From: Idiomarina aminovorans
GTDB taxonomy: Bacteria; Pseudomonadota; Gammaproteobacteria; Enterobacterales; Alteromonadaceae
Direction: 5' to 3'
Assembly: GCF_023155095.1 (NCBI RefSeq)
Contig: NZ_JAKNDA010000004.1
Coordinates: 1-64,000, forward strand
Length of the DNA stretch: 64,000 bases
In this document: one piece after another, positions 10,178-20,625 of the stretch
Layout of the letters: each line of letters starts with the position of its first letter
Numbering within the stretch: position 1 is the stretch's first letter
The notes under the pieces: model-generated
What the model saw: the letters and a program-made list of their open reading frames with translations, nothing else
Told to the model about the DNA's origin: nothing
Database searches by the model: none
Position numbers and translations under genes: made by a program

Positions 10178-10632
10178 CAGAACGTTTTAAAATATTAGTG
10201 CTTAATGGCCCGAACCTAAATTTACTGGGTCAGCGTGAACCCGACGTTTATGGCAGCCAGAGTCTGGACGATATTGCCCGTTCATTAAGTTCTCTCGCCC
10301 AACAACACTCCGTTTCACTTGATTTTCGTCAGTCCAATGCCGAGCACCAGTTAATTGACTGGATCCAGCAGGCTGCCAAAGATTCCGTAGATTACATTGT
10401 GATTAACCCGGCGGCATACGCACATACCAGTGTGGCACTAAGAGATGCGCTGTTAGCCGTGAAAATCCCTTTTATTGAAGTACATCTCTCCAATATTTAT
10501 CGCCGTGAGAACTTCCGCCACCATTCGTATCTTGCGGACGTTGCAGACGGTGTTATCTGCGGGCTTGGAGCCCGTGGTTATGAATACGCATTGCAAGCAG
10601 CTTTAACAACATTGAACAATACAGATAACTAA
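10174..10632 (+). CDS. aroQ: 3-dehydroquinate dehydratase, type II
   Basis: Third step of the shikimate pathway. The 152-residue protein is the dodecameric type II enzyme. Visible are [17 protein letters not shown] with the catalytic tyrosine in the flexible loop, the [18 protein letters not shown] stretch, and the catalytic histidine in [17 protein letters not shown]. It is 14 bp upstream of accB, an arrangement common in gammaproteobacteria. Start overlaps a possible leader frame. Confidence 0.97.
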   Translation: MTERFKILVLNGPNLNLLGQREPDVYGSQSLDDIARSLSSLAQQHSVSLDFRQSNAEHQLIDWIQQAAKDSVDYIVINPAAYAHTSVALRDALLAVKIPFIEVHLSNIYRRENFRHHSYLADVADGVICGLGARGYEYALQAALTTLNNTDN

Positions 10633-10646
10633 AGGTAGACGTTAGC

Positions 10647-11108
10647 ATGGATATCCGAAAAATTAAGAAACTGATCGAACTCGTCGAAGAGTCTGGCGTA
10701 GCTGAACTGGAAATTACCGAAGGCGAGGAGTCAGTCCGGATAAATCGTTACAGTGCGCAACCTGCACCAATGCAATACGCACCACAGCCTCAACAGGCTC
10801 CTCAGCAAGCACCTCAGGCCGCACCAACGAGCCAGCCCGAAGCGTCTGCTGAACCTGCCAGCGAAGAGGTCAGCGGTCATATTGTCCGCTCGCCTATGGT
10901 GGGCACCTTTTATGAGTCGCCATCACCTGATGCAAAGCCTTTCGTTACTGTTGGCTCTCGCGTTAATGCAGGCGAAACACTGTGCATTATTGAAGCCATG
11001 AAAATGATGAACCAGATTGAAGCTGATAAGTCCGGTGTCGTTAAACAAATTTTAGTCGACAACGAAGAGCCGGTTGAATTTGACCAGCCACTGTTCATCA
11101 TCGAATAA
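10647..11108 (+). CDS. accB: Biotin carboxyl carrier protein of acetyl-CoA carboxylase
   Basis: Carries the biotin that shuttles carboxyl groups from AccC to AccAD in the first step of fatty-acid synthesis. The 153 residues comprise an N-terminal helical part, a Pro-Gln-Ala-rich linker (about residues 37-73) and a biotinyl domain. The biotinylated lysine is Lys119 in EAMKMMNQ. Followed 20 bp later by accC. Confidence 0.98.
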   Translation: MDIRKIKKLIELVEESGVAELEITEGEESVRINRYSAQPAPMQYAPQPQQAPQQAPQAAPTSQPEASAEPASEEVSGHIVRSPMVGTFYESPSPDAKPFVTVGSRVNAGETLCIIEAMKMMNQIEADKSGVVKQILVDNEEPVEFDQPLFIIE

Positions 11109-11128
11109 AGTAACCGCAGGAATTTGTC

Positions 11129-12478
11129 ATGTTAGATAAAGTGGTCATTGCCAACCGTGGCGAAATTGCACTGCGCATACTGCGAGCCTGTAAAGAGCTC
11201 GGCATTAAAACAGTGGCAGTTCATTCAACGGTTGATAGAAACCTTAAGCACGTTTTGCTTGCTGACGAAGCCATTTGTATTGGTAAGGCACCGGCAAATG
11301 AAAGCTACCTGAATATTCCCCGCATTATTAGCGCGGCCGAAATCACCGATGCCGCAGCGATTCATCCGGGTTATGGCTTCCTGGCGGAAAATGCTGACTT
11401 CGCTGAGCAAGTTGAGCAGTCCGGATTTATTTTTGTAGGACCAACCCCTGATCTTATCCGCTTAATGGGCGACAAAGTGTCAGCCATTAAGGCGATGAAA
11501 AAAACCGGCGTTCCTTGTGTGCCCGGGTCTGACGGCCCTCTGGATAACGACGATGAACGCAACAAAAAGCTTGCCAAGCGCATTGGCTATCCAATTATCA
11601 TTAAGGCAGCAGGCGGCGGCGGTGGCCGTGGTATGCGAGTTGTGCGTGAGGAAGGTGAGTTACTGAGTGCCATTACTATGACTCAGAATGAAGCCCGCGC
11701 CGTCTTCGGTAACCCGGTGGTTTATATGGAAAAGTTCCTTGAAAACCCGCGCCATGTAGAAATTCAGGTTCTGGCTGACGGGCAAGGTAACGCCATTCAT
11801 TTAGGTGAACGTGACTGTTCTATGCAACGTCGTCACCAGAAAGTCGTAGAAGAAGCGCCGGCTCCGGGAATTACTCCTGAAATGCGCAAATTTATTGGTG
11901 AGCGCTGTGCCAAGGCCTGCGTCGAGCTTGGTTACCGCGGTGCCGGTACATTTGAATTTTTATACGAAAACGGCGAGTTCTATTTCATTGAAATGAATAC
12001 TCGTATTCAGGTTGAGCACCCGGTTACTGAAATGGTCACTGGTATCGACTTAATTAAAGAACAGTTACGTATTGCTGCCGGTCGCCAACTTTCTATGAGT
12101 CAGGAAGATGTCGTTATTCGTGGTCACGCCATCGAATGCCGCATTAATGCCGAAGACCCAGAAAACTTTACCCCTTCACCGGGTACTATCACCCGTTTCC
12201 ATTCTCCGGGTGGTTTTGGTGTTCGCTGGGATTCACATGTTTATGCCGATTACAAAGTGCCGCCAAACTATGACTCCATGATAGGCAAGCTCATTACTTA
12301 CGGAGAAAACCGCGATATAGCTATTGCCCGTATGCGTAATGCCCTGAGTGAATTGATTATTGAAGACATTAAAACCAATATCCCTCTGCAAAAGACCATT
12401 ATGGCCGATGAAAACTTCCAGCACGGTGGTACCAATATCCACTATCTTGAGAAGAAACTCGGTATAGGCGGACATTAA
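11129..12478 (+). CDS. accC: Biotin carboxylase subunit of acetyl-CoA carboxylase
   Basis: ATP-dependent carboxylation of biotin on AccB. The 449-residue protein starts [20 protein letters not shown] and has the ATP-grasp glycine loop [12 protein letters not shown] (about residues 159-170), the catalytic region [16 protein letters not shown], and [14 protein letters not shown]. Length equals that of E. coli AccC. Second gene of accBC and 3 bp upstream of prmA. Confidence 0.98.
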   Translation: MLDKVVIANRGEIALRILRACKELGIKTVAVHSTVDRNLKHVLLADEAICIGKAPANESYLNIPRIISAAEITDAAAIHPGYGFLAENADFAEQVEQSGFIFVGPTPDLIRLMGDKVSAIKAMKKTGVPCVPGSDGPLDNDDERNKKLAKRIGYPIIIKAAGGGGGRGMRVVREEGELLSAITMTQNEARAVFGNPVVYMEKFLENPRHVEIQVLADGQGNAIHLGERDCSMQRRHQKVVEEAPAPGITPEMRKFIGERCAKACVELGYRGAGTFEFLYENGEFYFIEMNTRIQVEHPVTEMVTGIDLIKEQLRIAAGRQLSMSQEDVVIRGHAIECRINAEDPENFTPSPGTITRFHSPGGFGVRWDSHVYADYKVPPNYDSMIGKLITYGENRDIAIARMRNALSELIIEDIKTNIPLQKTIMADENFQHGGTNIHYLEKKLGIGGH

Positions 12479-12481
12479 ATA

Positions 12482-13363
12482 ATGCCCTGGATTCAACTGA
12501 CTCTATCCTGTCGTGAAGAGCATGCAGCCCAAGTGGGTGACATGCTCATGGCGAATGGCGCGCAAGCGGTAACCTACCGCGACGGCGCCGACACGCCCAT
12601 TTTTGAGCCCCGCCCCGGCGATATCATTTTATGGGAACATACCTTAGCGACCGGCTTGTTTGATGCCGAAACTGATATCAAGTCGGTTATTGCCAACCTA
12701 AAAAAGTCCAATGTCTTCAGCCAGAACTTGCAACATAAAGTCGATGCGCTGGAAGATAAAGACTGGGAACGCGAGTGGATGGATAACTTCCACCCCATTC
12801 GGTTTGGCGACAAATTATGGATTTGCCCCAGCTGGCGAGAGATACCAGAGCCTAATGCGGTTAATATTTTACTCGACCCCGGCATGGCTTTTGGTACGGG
12901 TACCCACCCCACAACAGCCATGTGCCTGCGCTGGATAGACGCCCACCCACCAACCGGCAAAACCGTTGTCGACTTTGGTTGTGGCTCAGGCATTCTCGGC
13001 ATTGCCGCATTACTCTTTGACGCTGAACATGTCATTGGCATTGATATTGACCAACAGGCGTTGATTGCGACAAAAGACAATGCTGAGCGTAATAAGGTTG
13101 GCGATAACTTCAGCCTTTACTTACCCAGTGAACAACCTCAAACCCAGGTAGATTTAGTCTTAGCTAATGTGCTTGCCGGTCCGTTACGTGAACTTGCCGA
13201 TACAATACTGGACTTTGTTGCACCCGGAGGGCAATTAGTGCTGTCCGGCATACTGGAACGACAAGTTGAAGGAGTTATTGAGGCGTATCAACCTTATATT
13301 CAATTCGACAGTCCGACTATAGACGGCGACTGGGCAATGCTCAGCGGCACTCGTGTTGGTTAA
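12482..13363 (+). CDS. prmA: Ribosomal protein L11 methyltransferase
   Basis: Trimethylates several amino groups of ribosomal protein L11. The 293 residues have an N-terminal L11-recognition domain and a C-terminal class I SAM domain with motif I VDFGCGSGILGIAAL near residue 161 and the catalytic-site LANVLAGPL near residue 229. The upstream motif DPGMAFGTGTHPTT is also conserved. Tightly spaced behind accC. Confidence 0.97.
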   Translation: MPWIQLTLSCREEHAAQVGDMLMANGAQAVTYRDGADTPIFEPRPGDIILWEHTLATGLFDAETDIKSVIANLKKSNVFSQNLQHKVDALEDKDWEREWMDNFHPIRFGDKLWICPSWREIPEPNAVNILLDPGMAFGTGTHPTTAMCLRWIDAHPPTGKTVVDFGCGSGILGIAALLFDAEHVIGIDIDQQALIATKDNAERNKVGDNFSLYLPSEQPQTQVDLVLANVLAGPLRELADTILDFVAPGGQLVLSGILERQVEGVIEAYQPYIQFDSPTIDGDWAMLSGTRVG

Positions 13364-13409
13364 CAAGCGTACGCTTTGTCAATAGTAAAAAATGAAAAAA
13401 AGACTCCAA

Positions 13410-13443
13410 TTGCGTAATAAATAGCCTTTTCTTTATTGCGCAA
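13410..13443. repeat. Imperfect inverted repeat upstream of dusB-fis
   Basis: TTGCGTAATAAA (13410-13421) and TTTATTGCGCAA (13432-13443) form a 12-bp stem with one G-T pair and a 10-base loop. No T-run follows, so it is a poor terminator for prmA. It lies just ahead of a possible -10 TAAAAT at 13450-13455 for dusB-fis and could be an operator in this 124-bp gap. Confidence 0.4.
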
Positions 13444-13487
13444 ATTCCCTAAAATTCTTCTCCCTTTCGCTGCGTAGTTTTTAACCG

Positions 13488-14459
13488 ATGCGGATTGGTC
13501 CATATCAACTCGATAATCAGATCATATTAGCTCCCATGGCTGGAGTTACTGATCAGCCGTTCCGTCAGCTGTGTTACAGCACGGGAGCTGGTTTGACAGT
13601 ATCAGAGATGCTGTCCAGTAACCCTAAGGTATGGCAGACCGATAAATCCAGGCAACGCATGGATCATTCGGGAGAGCTGGGCATTCGTGCTGTGCAAATA
13701 GCTGGCTCAGAACCTGAGCTAATGGCTGAAGCCGCGCGCATTAATGTCAGTATGGGCGCGCAGATTATTGATATTAATATGGGCTGCCCGGCGAAAAAGG
13801 TGAATAAGAAGATGGCTGGCTCGGCGCTAATGCAGCACCCCGGGCTAATAGAGGAAATATTAACAGCTGTGGTTGCAGCTGTGGATGTTCCGGTAACGCT
13901 AAAAACCCGAACCGGCTGGGATCCTGAACATAAAAACGGTACTGATATAGCACAGCTGGCAGAACACTGTGGTATTCAGTCGCTTGCTATTCACGGTCGT
14001 ACTCGTGCCTGCATGTATAAGGGTAACGCAGAATACGACACGATAAAGGCAATTAAGAACGCCGTTTCGATCCCGGTTGTTGCTAACGGTGATATTCGTA
14101 CACCATTGCAGGCACAACAGGTTCTTGAGTACACCGGAGCGGACGCCATTATGATCGGCCGCGGCGCACAGGGTAACCCCTGGCTGTTTAGGGAAATGGC
14201 TCATTTTCTTGAAACAGGCGAGGAGCTCCGGGCACCGTCATTAAATGAAGTGGCCGAAACCGTCATTCATCACGTTGGCAATCTGCACGAATTTTACGGC
14301 AGTTACCAGGGTGTCAGAATCGCCAGAAAACACGTTGGTTGGTATTTGAAAGAAAAAGCCAACAATGATGAATTCAGGCAAATATTTAATCGTCTTGAGG
14401 ATGCCAGCAAGCAACTTAAGGCACTTGAAGATTATTTTGTCACTGTAGAGAAGAGATAA
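13488..14459 (+). CDS. dusB: tRNA-dihydrouridine synthase B
   Basis: FMN-dependent reduction of uridine (position 17) in the tRNA D-loop. The 323-residue TIM-barrel protein shows [16 protein letters not shown] near residue 15, the catalytic cysteine Cys100 in [19 protein letters not shown], and the phosphate-binding [18 protein letters not shown]. It precedes fis by 7 bp, the classic dusB-fis operon, so its expression likely follows the growth-rate control of fis. Confidence 0.97.
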   Translation: MRIGPYQLDNQIILAPMAGVTDQPFRQLCYSTGAGLTVSEMLSSNPKVWQTDKSRQRMDHSGELGIRAVQIAGSEPELMAEAARINVSMGAQIIDINMGCPAKKVNKKMAGSALMQHPGLIEEILTAVVAAVDVPVTLKTRTGWDPEHKNGTDIAQLAEHCGIQSLAIHGRTRACMYKGNAEYDTIKAIKNAVSIPVVANGDIRTPLQAQQVLEYTGADAIMIGRGAQGNPWLFREMAHFLETGEELRAPSLNEVAETVIHHVGNLHEFYGSYQGVRIARKHVGWYLKEKANNDEFRQIFNRLEDASKQLKALEDYFVTVEKR

Positions 14460-14466
14460 GCGCATT

Positions 14467-14760
14467 ATGTTTGATCAAAACCCTAGTCGTGAGAACGTAT
14501 CTCCCCTGACCACTATCGGTAATAACGCACAGCCAAAGCCACTGCGTGATTCCGTAAAGCAAGCGCTGAACAGCTTTCTGCGCCAGCTGGATGGTCAGGA
14601 TCCTGAAGAGCTGTACGAGTTAGTATTATCTGAAGTAGAGGCGCCTCTACTTGAAGAAGTCATGACTTACACCCGAGGCAATCAAACCCGCGCCGCAACC
14701 ATGTTAGGTATTAACCGCGGCACCTTACGCAAAAAGCTGAAAAAATACGGCATGAACTAA
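14467..14760 (+). CDS. fis: DNA-binding nucleoid protein Fis
   Basis: Homodimeric nucleoid protein that activates stable-RNA promoters and bends DNA. It has 97 residues (98 in E. coli). The N terminus is flexible, and the C-terminal helix-turn-helix [20 protein letters not shown] is almost identical to E. coli Fis. Second gene of dusB-fis, followed by a strong terminator. Confidence 0.98.
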   Translation: MFDQNPSRENVSPLTTIGNNAQPKPLRDSVKQALNSFLRQLDGQDPEELYELVLSEVEAPLLEEVMTYTRGNQTRAATMLGINRGTLRKKLKKYGMN

Positions 14761-14769
14761 GCAATTTTC

Positions 14770-14795
14770 GGGCGCCTTTTGGCGCCCTTTTTTTA
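14770..14795 (+). terminator. Rho-independent terminator of dusB-fis
   Basis: GGGCGCC, loop TTTT, GGCGCCC followed by eight T residues (with the last stem base), 10 bp after the fis stop. A textbook terminator. Confidence 0.95.
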
Positions 14796-14837
14796 TTAAC
14801 CTCTCCGTAAGTTAACTCAGTATAGAAAGGCAAAACA

Positions 14838-16394
14838 ATGGAAACCCGTCCAATCCAACGCGCTTTAATCAGTGTTTCTGACAAAACCGGTATTGTCGAA
14901 TTCGCCCAGGCTCTGTCCCGCAAAAACATTGAAATTTTATCGACAGGTGGTACCGCCAAGCTGCTTCGTGATGCCGGTGTCACTGTTATTGATGTTTCTG
15001 AGCATACCGGCCAGAAAGAGATTATGGGCGGGCGGGTCAAAACTCTGCACCCGAAGGTTCATGGTGGTATTTTAGGTCGTCGCGATGTCGACCAACCCGT
15101 CATGCAGGAGCAGAACATAGCCCCTATCGATATGGTGGTGGTTAATCTTTACCCCTTTGCTGAAACCGTCGCCAAAGAAGATTGCTCGCTGGAAGATGCC
15201 ATTGAAAATATTGATATTGGTGGGCCAACTATGGTCCGTGCAGCAGCAAAGAATCACAAAGACGTGACCATTGTTGTTAATGCCAGCGACTACCAGCGCG
15301 TGCTTACTGAAATCAATGAGCACAACAGCGTTAGCCACAGCACACGATTTGATCTGGCAGTCGCAGCATTTGAACATACCGCCCAGTACGACGGCATGAT
15401 TGCCAACTACTTAGGCAAGCAACTGAGCGACAACGATTTTGCGCGTACATTAAACCTGCAGGTATCGAAAAAGCAGGACTTACGCTACGGTGAAAACGCA
15501 CACCAGTCAGCGGCTTTTTATACGGAGCGTAACACTACCGCTGGTACAGTCTCCAGTGCCGTCCAAATTCAGGGCAAAGCTTTATCCTTTAATAATATCG
15601 CCGATACCGATGCGGCACTGGAGTGCGTTAAGAGCTTTAAGGAACCCGCCTGCGTTATCGTTAAGCATGCTAACCCCTGTGGCGTTGCCATTGGCGACAA
15701 CATTCATGACGCTTACGACCGCGCCTTTAAAACCGACCCAACCTCGGCTTTTGGTGGCATTATTGCCTTTAACCGCGAACTTGACGAGGCAACAGCAGCC
15801 GCTATTGTTGAACGCCAGTTTGTTGAAGTCATTATTGCTCCGGTCGTTAGCGAAAGTGCCAAAGCTGCGGTAGCCGGTAAAAAGAACGTGCGTTTACTGG
15901 AGTGTAGAGAATGGTCCGAATCGGTCGCTCGACTTGACTATAAACGGGTTAATGGTGGTTTGTTAGTACAAGACACGGACAACCAAAACTTCAACGCTGA
16001 TGACCTGAAAGTGGTCACTAAAAAGCAGCCAACAGACGCACAAATGACCGACTTATTGTTCTGCTGGAAAGTCGCTAAATTCGTTAAATCTAATGCCATT
16101 GTCTATGCCAAGGACGGTATGACCGTGGGTGTCGGTGCAGGCCAGATGAGCCGGGTTTACAGCGCGAAAATTGCCGGTATTAAAGCCGCTGACGAAAACC
16201 TCAGTGTGCCGGGTTCGGTGATGGCATCCGATGCATTCTTCCCGTTCCGGGATGGTATTGACGCAGCCGCCGAAGCTGGCATTACTGCTATTATTCAGCC
16301 CGGCGGTTCTATTCGTGACGAAGCGATCATCGCAGCCGCTAACGAACATGACATCGCTATGGTATTTACCGGCATGAGGCATTTCCGTCACTAA
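14838..16394 (+). CDS. purH: Bifunctional AICAR transformylase / IMP cyclohydrolase
   Basis: Last two steps of IMP synthesis. The 518 residues comprise an N-terminal IMP cyclohydrolase (MGS-like) domain with [15 protein letters not shown] and [16 protein letters not shown], and a C-terminal AICAR transformylase with [12 protein letters not shown] and [12 protein letters not shown]. An AAAGG ribosome binding site precedes ATG 14838. purD lies downstream, but a methyltransferase-like gene separates them. No PurR box was recognised in the short upstream gap. Confidence 0.98.
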   Translation: METRPIQRALISVSDKTGIVEFAQALSRKNIEILSTGGTAKLLRDAGVTVIDVSEHTGQKEIMGGRVKTLHPKVHGGILGRRDVDQPVMQEQNIAPIDMVVVNLYPFAETVAKEDCSLEDAIENIDIGGPTMVRAAAKNHKDVTIVVNASDYQRVLTEINEHNSVSHSTRFDLAVAAFEHTAQYDGMIANYLGKQLSDNDFARTLNLQVSKKQDLRYGENAHQSAAFYTERNTTAGTVSSAVQIQGKALSFNNIADTDAALECVKSFKEPACVIVKHANPCGVAIGDNIHDAYDRAFKTDPTSAFGGIIAFNRELDEATAAAIVERQFVEVIIAPVVSESAKAAVAGKKNVRLLECREWSESVARLDYKRVNGGLLVQDTDNQNFNADDLKVVTKKQPTDAQMTDLLFCWKVAKFVKSNAIVYAKDGMTVGVGAGQMSRVYSAKIAGIKAADENLSVPGSVMASDAFFPFRDGIDAAAEAGITAIIQPGGSIRDEAIIAAANEHDIAMVFTGMRHFRH

Positions 16395-16480
16395 GCGGAT
16401 TAACTCGGTAGCACAGCATTGCGTCCGTAACGTTTGGGAGCTAGTCTTGTAGGCTAGTTCTCAACTCTACAGGTGATAGC

Positions 16481-17308
16481 ATGAAAAAAATAATAACCTC
16501 TGTTTCCGCCGTTGCATTAGCAAGTGCCCTTAGCGCCTGCTCTCCGGCCCCTGAAGCCGAATCATTACAAGCTGCGGTTGACCACGAGTCTCGTACTGAC
16601 AAATATGTCGCCCGTGATGAATTCCGTAACCCTAAAGAAACGTTAGAGTTTTTCGAGCTGGAACCCGGCATGACAGTGGTGGAAATTTGGCCAGGCGGCG
16701 GTTGGTATACTGAGATATTAGCGCCCTATCTGGCTGATGAAGGTCAACTTTACGCAGCCCACTTCCCGGAAGATTCCGGCAGCGATTATTACCAGCGTTC
16801 ACTGGATAATTTCAAAGACAAGCTCACCACCAACCCGATTTATGGCAATGTCAGTTTAACCGAGTTTGCTCCAGGTAAAGATGCTGAAATAGCCCCCGCC
16901 CGAAGTGCCGACCGCATACTCACATTCCGCAACCTTCATAACTGGTATATGCAAGAAGGTGAAGAAGGCGTTATTCAGGCATTTCGCCAGTTTTACCAAA
17001 CACTGAAGCCAAATGGCATGCTGGGTATTGTCGACCATCGCCTGCCTGAATCAGAAGATGCTGAAGCCTTCAAAGATTCTGGCTATGTTAAAGAAAGCTG
17101 GGTTATAGATTTAGCTGAGCAGGCTGGCTTTGAGTTTGTCGCAAGTAATGAAGTGAATGCAAACCCCGAGGATACTGCCGATCACCCGAAAGGCGTCTGG
17201 ACGTTACCGCCGACATTGACTCTGGGTGATGAAGATAAAGAAAAATATGAAGCCATTGGTGAAAGCGATCGCTTCACCCTGAAGTTTCGCAAAACCGTTA
17301 CAAATTAA
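16481..17308 (+). CDS. Predicted methyltransferase-like lipoprotein
   Basis: A 275-residue protein with a lipoprotein signal (MKKIITSVSAVALASALSAC, lipobox LSAC with Cys20), followed by a class I methyltransferase-like domain of the COG4798 type. The SAM motif region reads TVVEIWPGGGWYTEIL, with Trp-Pro in place of the usual small residues. Further conserved segments are ADRILTFRNLHNWY and GMLGIVDHRLP. A SAM-dependent enzyme outside the cytoplasm would lack cofactor, so it may have another ligand or role. It sits between purH and purD with short gaps and is probably co-transcribed. Confidence 0.8.
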   Translation: MKKIITSVSAVALASALSACSPAPEAESLQAAVDHESRTDKYVARDEFRNPKETLEFFELEPGMTVVEIWPGGGWYTEILAPYLADEGQLYAAHFPEDSGSDYYQRSLDNFKDKLTTNPIYGNVSLTEFAPGKDAEIAPARSADRILTFRNLHNWYMQEGEEGVIQAFRQFYQTLKPNGMLGIVDHRLPESEDAEAFKDSGYVKESWVIDLAEQAGFEFVASNEVNANPEDTADHPKGVWTLPPTLTLGDEDKEKYEAIGESDRFTLKFRKTVTN

Positions 17309-17325
17309 AGGACAGAACTAAACTT

Positions 17326-18609
17326 ATGAAAGTATTGGTCGTTGGCGGCGGAGGCCGTGAACACGCTCTGGCGTGGAAAGCAGCACAATCAAAGCAAGTA
17401 GATTGTGTGTATGTTGCTCCCGGTAATGCCGGTACCGAGCGTGAGCCAAACCTGACAAATGTTGCCATTGGTGCCGAAGACATCGAAGGTCTGCTCAACT
17501 TTGCTAAAAGCGAAAATGTTGAACTGACAATTGTCGGCCCGGAAGCCCCATTGGTTGCGGGTATTGTTGATCGCTTTAACGAAGCCGGTCTTGCTGCGTT
17601 TGGCCCAACCGCTAAAGCAGCTCAGTTAGAAGGCTCTAAAGCTTTCAGCAAAGACTTTCTGCAACGTCACAACATACCCACCGCCGACTACCAAAACTTC
17701 ACTGATGTGGAAGCGGCTAAAGCCTATGTCGCTGAAAAAGGTGTTCCTATTGTCATTAAAGCGGACGGTCTGGCTGCTGGTAAAGGCGTTATCATTGCCG
17801 AAAGCCAACAGCAGGCTGATGCGGCCATTAATGACATGCTGGCCGGCAACCGTTTTGGCGATGCCGGACACCGAGTTGTTATTGAAGAGTTTTTACGCGG
17901 TGAAGAAGCTTCCTTTATCGTTATGGTTGATGGCAAACATGCGATTCCTTTCGCCTCCAGTCAGGATCATAAAGCCCGTGATAATGGCGACAAAGGCCCT
18001 AACACCGGCGGTATGGGCGCGTATTCACCCGCACCTGTGGTATCACCGGCCATTCATGACTGGGTCATGCGTCACGTTATCAACCCCACTGTCGACGGTA
18101 TGGCAGCCGAAGGCGCACCTTACAAAGGTTTCCTGTACGCTGGGTTAATGATTGCAGAAGACGGAACCGCAAAAGTTCTGGAGTATAACTGCCGCTTTGG
18201 CGACCCGGAAACCCAGCCCATTATGATGCGGTTAAAGTCTGACTTGGTAGAGCTTTGCCAACAGGCAATTGCAGGCAAGCTCGACCAGGCTCCTATCGAT
18301 TTTGACGAGCGCGCGGCCGTTGGTGTTGTAATGGCAGCGGGTGGATACCCTGAAAGCTATGAAAAAAGTGATGTCATTCACGGCCTGCCTGAACAAGCCT
18401 CTGAGAACCAGAAAGTCTTTCACGCCGGTACTAAAATGGATAATGCCAACGTGGTTACCAGCGGCGGCCGGGTTTTATGTTGTACTGCGTTGGGTAAAAC
18501 CGTTACCAAGGCGCAGCAACTCGCCTATCAGCTGGTCGATAAAATCGACTGGAATAACGCCTACTACCGTACCGATATTGCACACCGTGCGATAAAGCGC
18601 GAAGAATAA
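17326..18609 (+). CDS. purD: Phosphoribosylamine--glycine ligase
   Basis: Second step of purine synthesis (GAR synthetase). The 427-residue ATP-grasp protein begins MKVLVVGGGGREHALAWK and shows the ATP-binding IKADGLAAGKGVIIA (near residue 145), DHKARDNGDKGPNTGGMGAY and EYNCRFGDPETQ. AAAGGACAG precedes the ATG. Last gene of the purH-purD cluster. Confidence 0.98.
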   Translation: MKVLVVGGGGREHALAWKAAQSKQVDCVYVAPGNAGTEREPNLTNVAIGAEDIEGLLNFAKSENVELTIVGPEAPLVAGIVDRFNEAGLAAFGPTAKAAQLEGSKAFSKDFLQRHNIPTADYQNFTDVEAAKAYVAEKGVPIVIKADGLAAGKGVIIAESQQQADAAINDMLAGNRFGDAGHRVVIEEFLRGEEASFIVMVDGKHAIPFASSQDHKARDNGDKGPNTGGMGAYSPAPVVSPAIHDWVMRHVINPTVDGMAAEGAPYKGFLYAGLMIAEDGTAKVLEYNCRFGDPETQPIMMRLKSDLVELCQQAIAGKLDQAPIDFDERAAVGVVMAAGGYPESYEKSDVIHGLPEQASENQKVFHAGTKMDNANVVTSGGRVLCCTALGKTVTKAQQLAYQLVDKIDWNNAYYRTDIAHRAIKREE

Positions 18610-18680
18610 TACTCAACTCCTGTCATTAAGCTGTCATAAAAACTTATTAAGCTTTTATTTCTGTTGTGACAGGAGGTTCC

Positions 18681-20489
18681 ATGTCAGGGTCTGATTTAAC
18701 TAAAGAGCTGTTACGCCTTATTCACGAAAAGCAGCTTTATCCTTTATTCCAGCCCGTTATGGATACTTCCCGCGGAATTGTTATTGGTCACGAAGCGCTT
18801 ATTCGCGGACCCAAAGGGCATCCCCTGGAATTTCCGGATCGTCTGTTTCCTCTTGCCAGCGAAGTCGATTTATTATCCGAACTGGAACTTGCCTGCCGTT
18901 CCGCGGCAATGGAAGCGTTTCAAAAAAACGCGATGCAGGGAAAGCTTTTTCTCAATGTAAACCCCAATGTCCTGCAAGACGACAATCATCCCCATGGTTC
19001 CACGTTGCGGTTGTCTCAGAAATTTGGCATACCGCCGGAACAAGTCGTTATCGAGATTTCTGAGCGTTATCCAATTGAAGATACCGAAAACTTAAAACAC
19101 GCCATTATTCACTATCGGCAATTGGGGTTTATGATAGCGATTGATGACTTAGGAGCGGGCTATTCAGGACTTAAACTCTGGTCAGAATTGCACCCTGACT
19201 ATGTGAAAATTGATCGATACTTTATTCATTCTATTGAAACCTCCTCAGTAAAAAGAGAGTTCGTACAAAGTATTTTATCGTTAGCCACCAGTCTACGTAC
19301 AAAAGTGATTGTGGAAGGTATCGAAACCTCTGATGAACTTGAGCAACTGCAGACTATGGGAGTTAATTATTGTCAGGGATTTCTGCTTGGCAGACCCGAA
19401 ATTTATCCGGTATTTGAGGTGCCCTCTTCAAGACTACTGCCAGATCATCACGTTGCATTAAACTACCAAAGTACTATCGCCAGTGTGGTCGATACCATTC
19501 ATTGCGTATCAGCTCATACTCGCTCATCTGTGGTACTTGATACATTTACGCAAGACAAAACGCTATCTTCCTTACCCGTTACTCATGAGAAGAAAGTAGC
19601 AGGAATTATCCGACGAGAGAGGATTATGGAGCTCTTCTCCGGCTCCTACGGTCATGCACTTTATGCCAATAAACCGGTTTCTTACATAATGGACGAACAC
19701 CCTCTTTCCGTTGACTGGCAAATGTCGCTGGAAGAAGTGAGTAAGCTTATTACCGATAATGACGAAGTCGATATTTATCAGCACATTATTGTTGTTAAAA
19801 GAGATGCTTACTACGGTGTGGCCTCCATTAAAAATCTATTACGCCGGATAACCGAATTAAAAGTTAACAATGCACGCCATGCTAACCCTTTAACTCAACT
19901 GCCCGGTAACGTCGCTATTAACCAAATTATAGAAGATCAGCTTTCTCACTCGCGCCGCTTCCATGTGGCTTACTTTGATCTAAACCATTTCAAGCCATAC
20001 AATGATATTTATGGCTACGAGCAGGGTGACCAGATTATTAAATGGTTAGCACAAATACTGCAAAAACATTTATTCAAACACGGTCATTTCATTGGCCACA
20101 TTGGCGGCGATGACTTTGTTGCCATTTTCAAAGACACCAGCAAAGAGCTAACCGAACAGCAGTGCAATAAAATCATAAAAAAATTCGAACGCGAGATTAA
20201 GCGGTTTTATCATCAGGAACACATCGATGCGGGGGGCATAAAAGCACTTTCCAGAAACGGCTCGCCTGCTTTCTACCCGTTACTGAGCCTTGCTATAGGT
20301 GTCGTTCAACCGGATCCGTCGGAATGTTTATCTCATCACGATGTCGCATTGCTGGCCAGTGAAGCAAAAAAAGAAGCCAAAGCGTTTGACGGCAGCCATT
20401 GCTACATGTGCCACCGCCAAAAACCCACACGTTTAAAGCAGATCAGTCCTCAACAAGAAGACCATCTTCAACATCAGACGTCATGCTAA
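18681..20489 (+). CDS. c-di-GMP enzyme: EAL, CBS pair, GGDEF
   Basis: A cytoplasmic 602-residue protein with no membrane segment. The start at 18681 is chosen because AGGAGG (18671-18676) lies just before it; a GTG at 18666 would put that site inside the gene. Order: EAL phosphodiesterase domain (about residues 1-245) with HEALIRGP, ISERYP, IDDLGAGYSGLKLW and VIVEGIET, apparently complete; a CBS pair (about 255-385) that may bind a nucleotide; and a C-terminal GGDEF domain (about 390-560) whose signature is GGDDF, without an RxxD inhibitory site. Most likely a phosphodiesterase gated by the CBS domains. Cyclase activity is uncertain. Confidence 0.88.
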   Translation: MSGSDLTKELLRLIHEKQLYPLFQPVMDTSRGIVIGHEALIRGPKGHPLEFPDRLFPLASEVDLLSELELACRSAAMEAFQKNAMQGKLFLNVNPNVLQDDNHPHGSTLRLSQKFGIPPEQVVIEISERYPIEDTENLKHAIIHYRQLGFMIAIDDLGAGYSGLKLWSELHPDYVKIDRYFIHSIETSSVKREFVQSILSLATSLRTKVIVEGIETSDELEQLQTMGVNYCQGFLLGRPEIYPVFEVPSSRLLPDHHVALNYQSTIASVVDTIHCVSAHTRSSVVLDTFTQDKTLSSLPVTHEKKVAGIIRRERIMELFSGSYGHALYANKPVSYIMDEHPLSVDWQMSLEEVSKLITDNDEVDIYQHIIVVKRDAYYGVASIKNLLRRITELKVNNARHANPLTQLPGNVAINQIIEDQLSHSRRFHVAYFDLNHFKPYNDIYGYEQGDQIIKWLAQILQKHLFKHGHFIGHIGGDDFVAIFKDTSKELTEQQCNKIIKKFEREIKRFYHQEHIDAGGIKALSRNGSPAFYPLLSLAIGVVQPDPSECLSHHDVALLASEAKKEAKAFDGSHCYMCHRQKPTRLKQISPQQEDHLQHQTSC

Positions 20490-20625
20490 ACGAATCATCC
20501 GCAAATTTTCCACACAACATTGCGGTAATTAAACAACCATAATAAGTTAATGCATCACTTTCATGAATGGAGAAACCGCCGGAGCGTGAAAAGCCAGTTG
20601 TGGCTAAAGGGACGTAGCCTGTCAC
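20443..20625 (-). CDS. Possible small protein directly after the Nramp-like gene
   Basis: A 60-residue GTG-start frame begins on the base after the Nramp-like gene's stop codon (stop and start abut) and ends 47 bp inside the 3' end of the convergent EAL gene. It contains one short hydrophobic stretch (ALTYYGCLITAMLCG). There is no good ribosome binding site, so expression would need termination-reinitiation. It is included because about 136 bp of it are not explained by another gene. It could easily be a chance frame. Confidence 0.25.
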   Translation of the reverse strand: MTGYVPLATTGFSRSGGFSIHESDALTYYGCLITAMLCGKFADDSFSMTSDVEDGLLVED

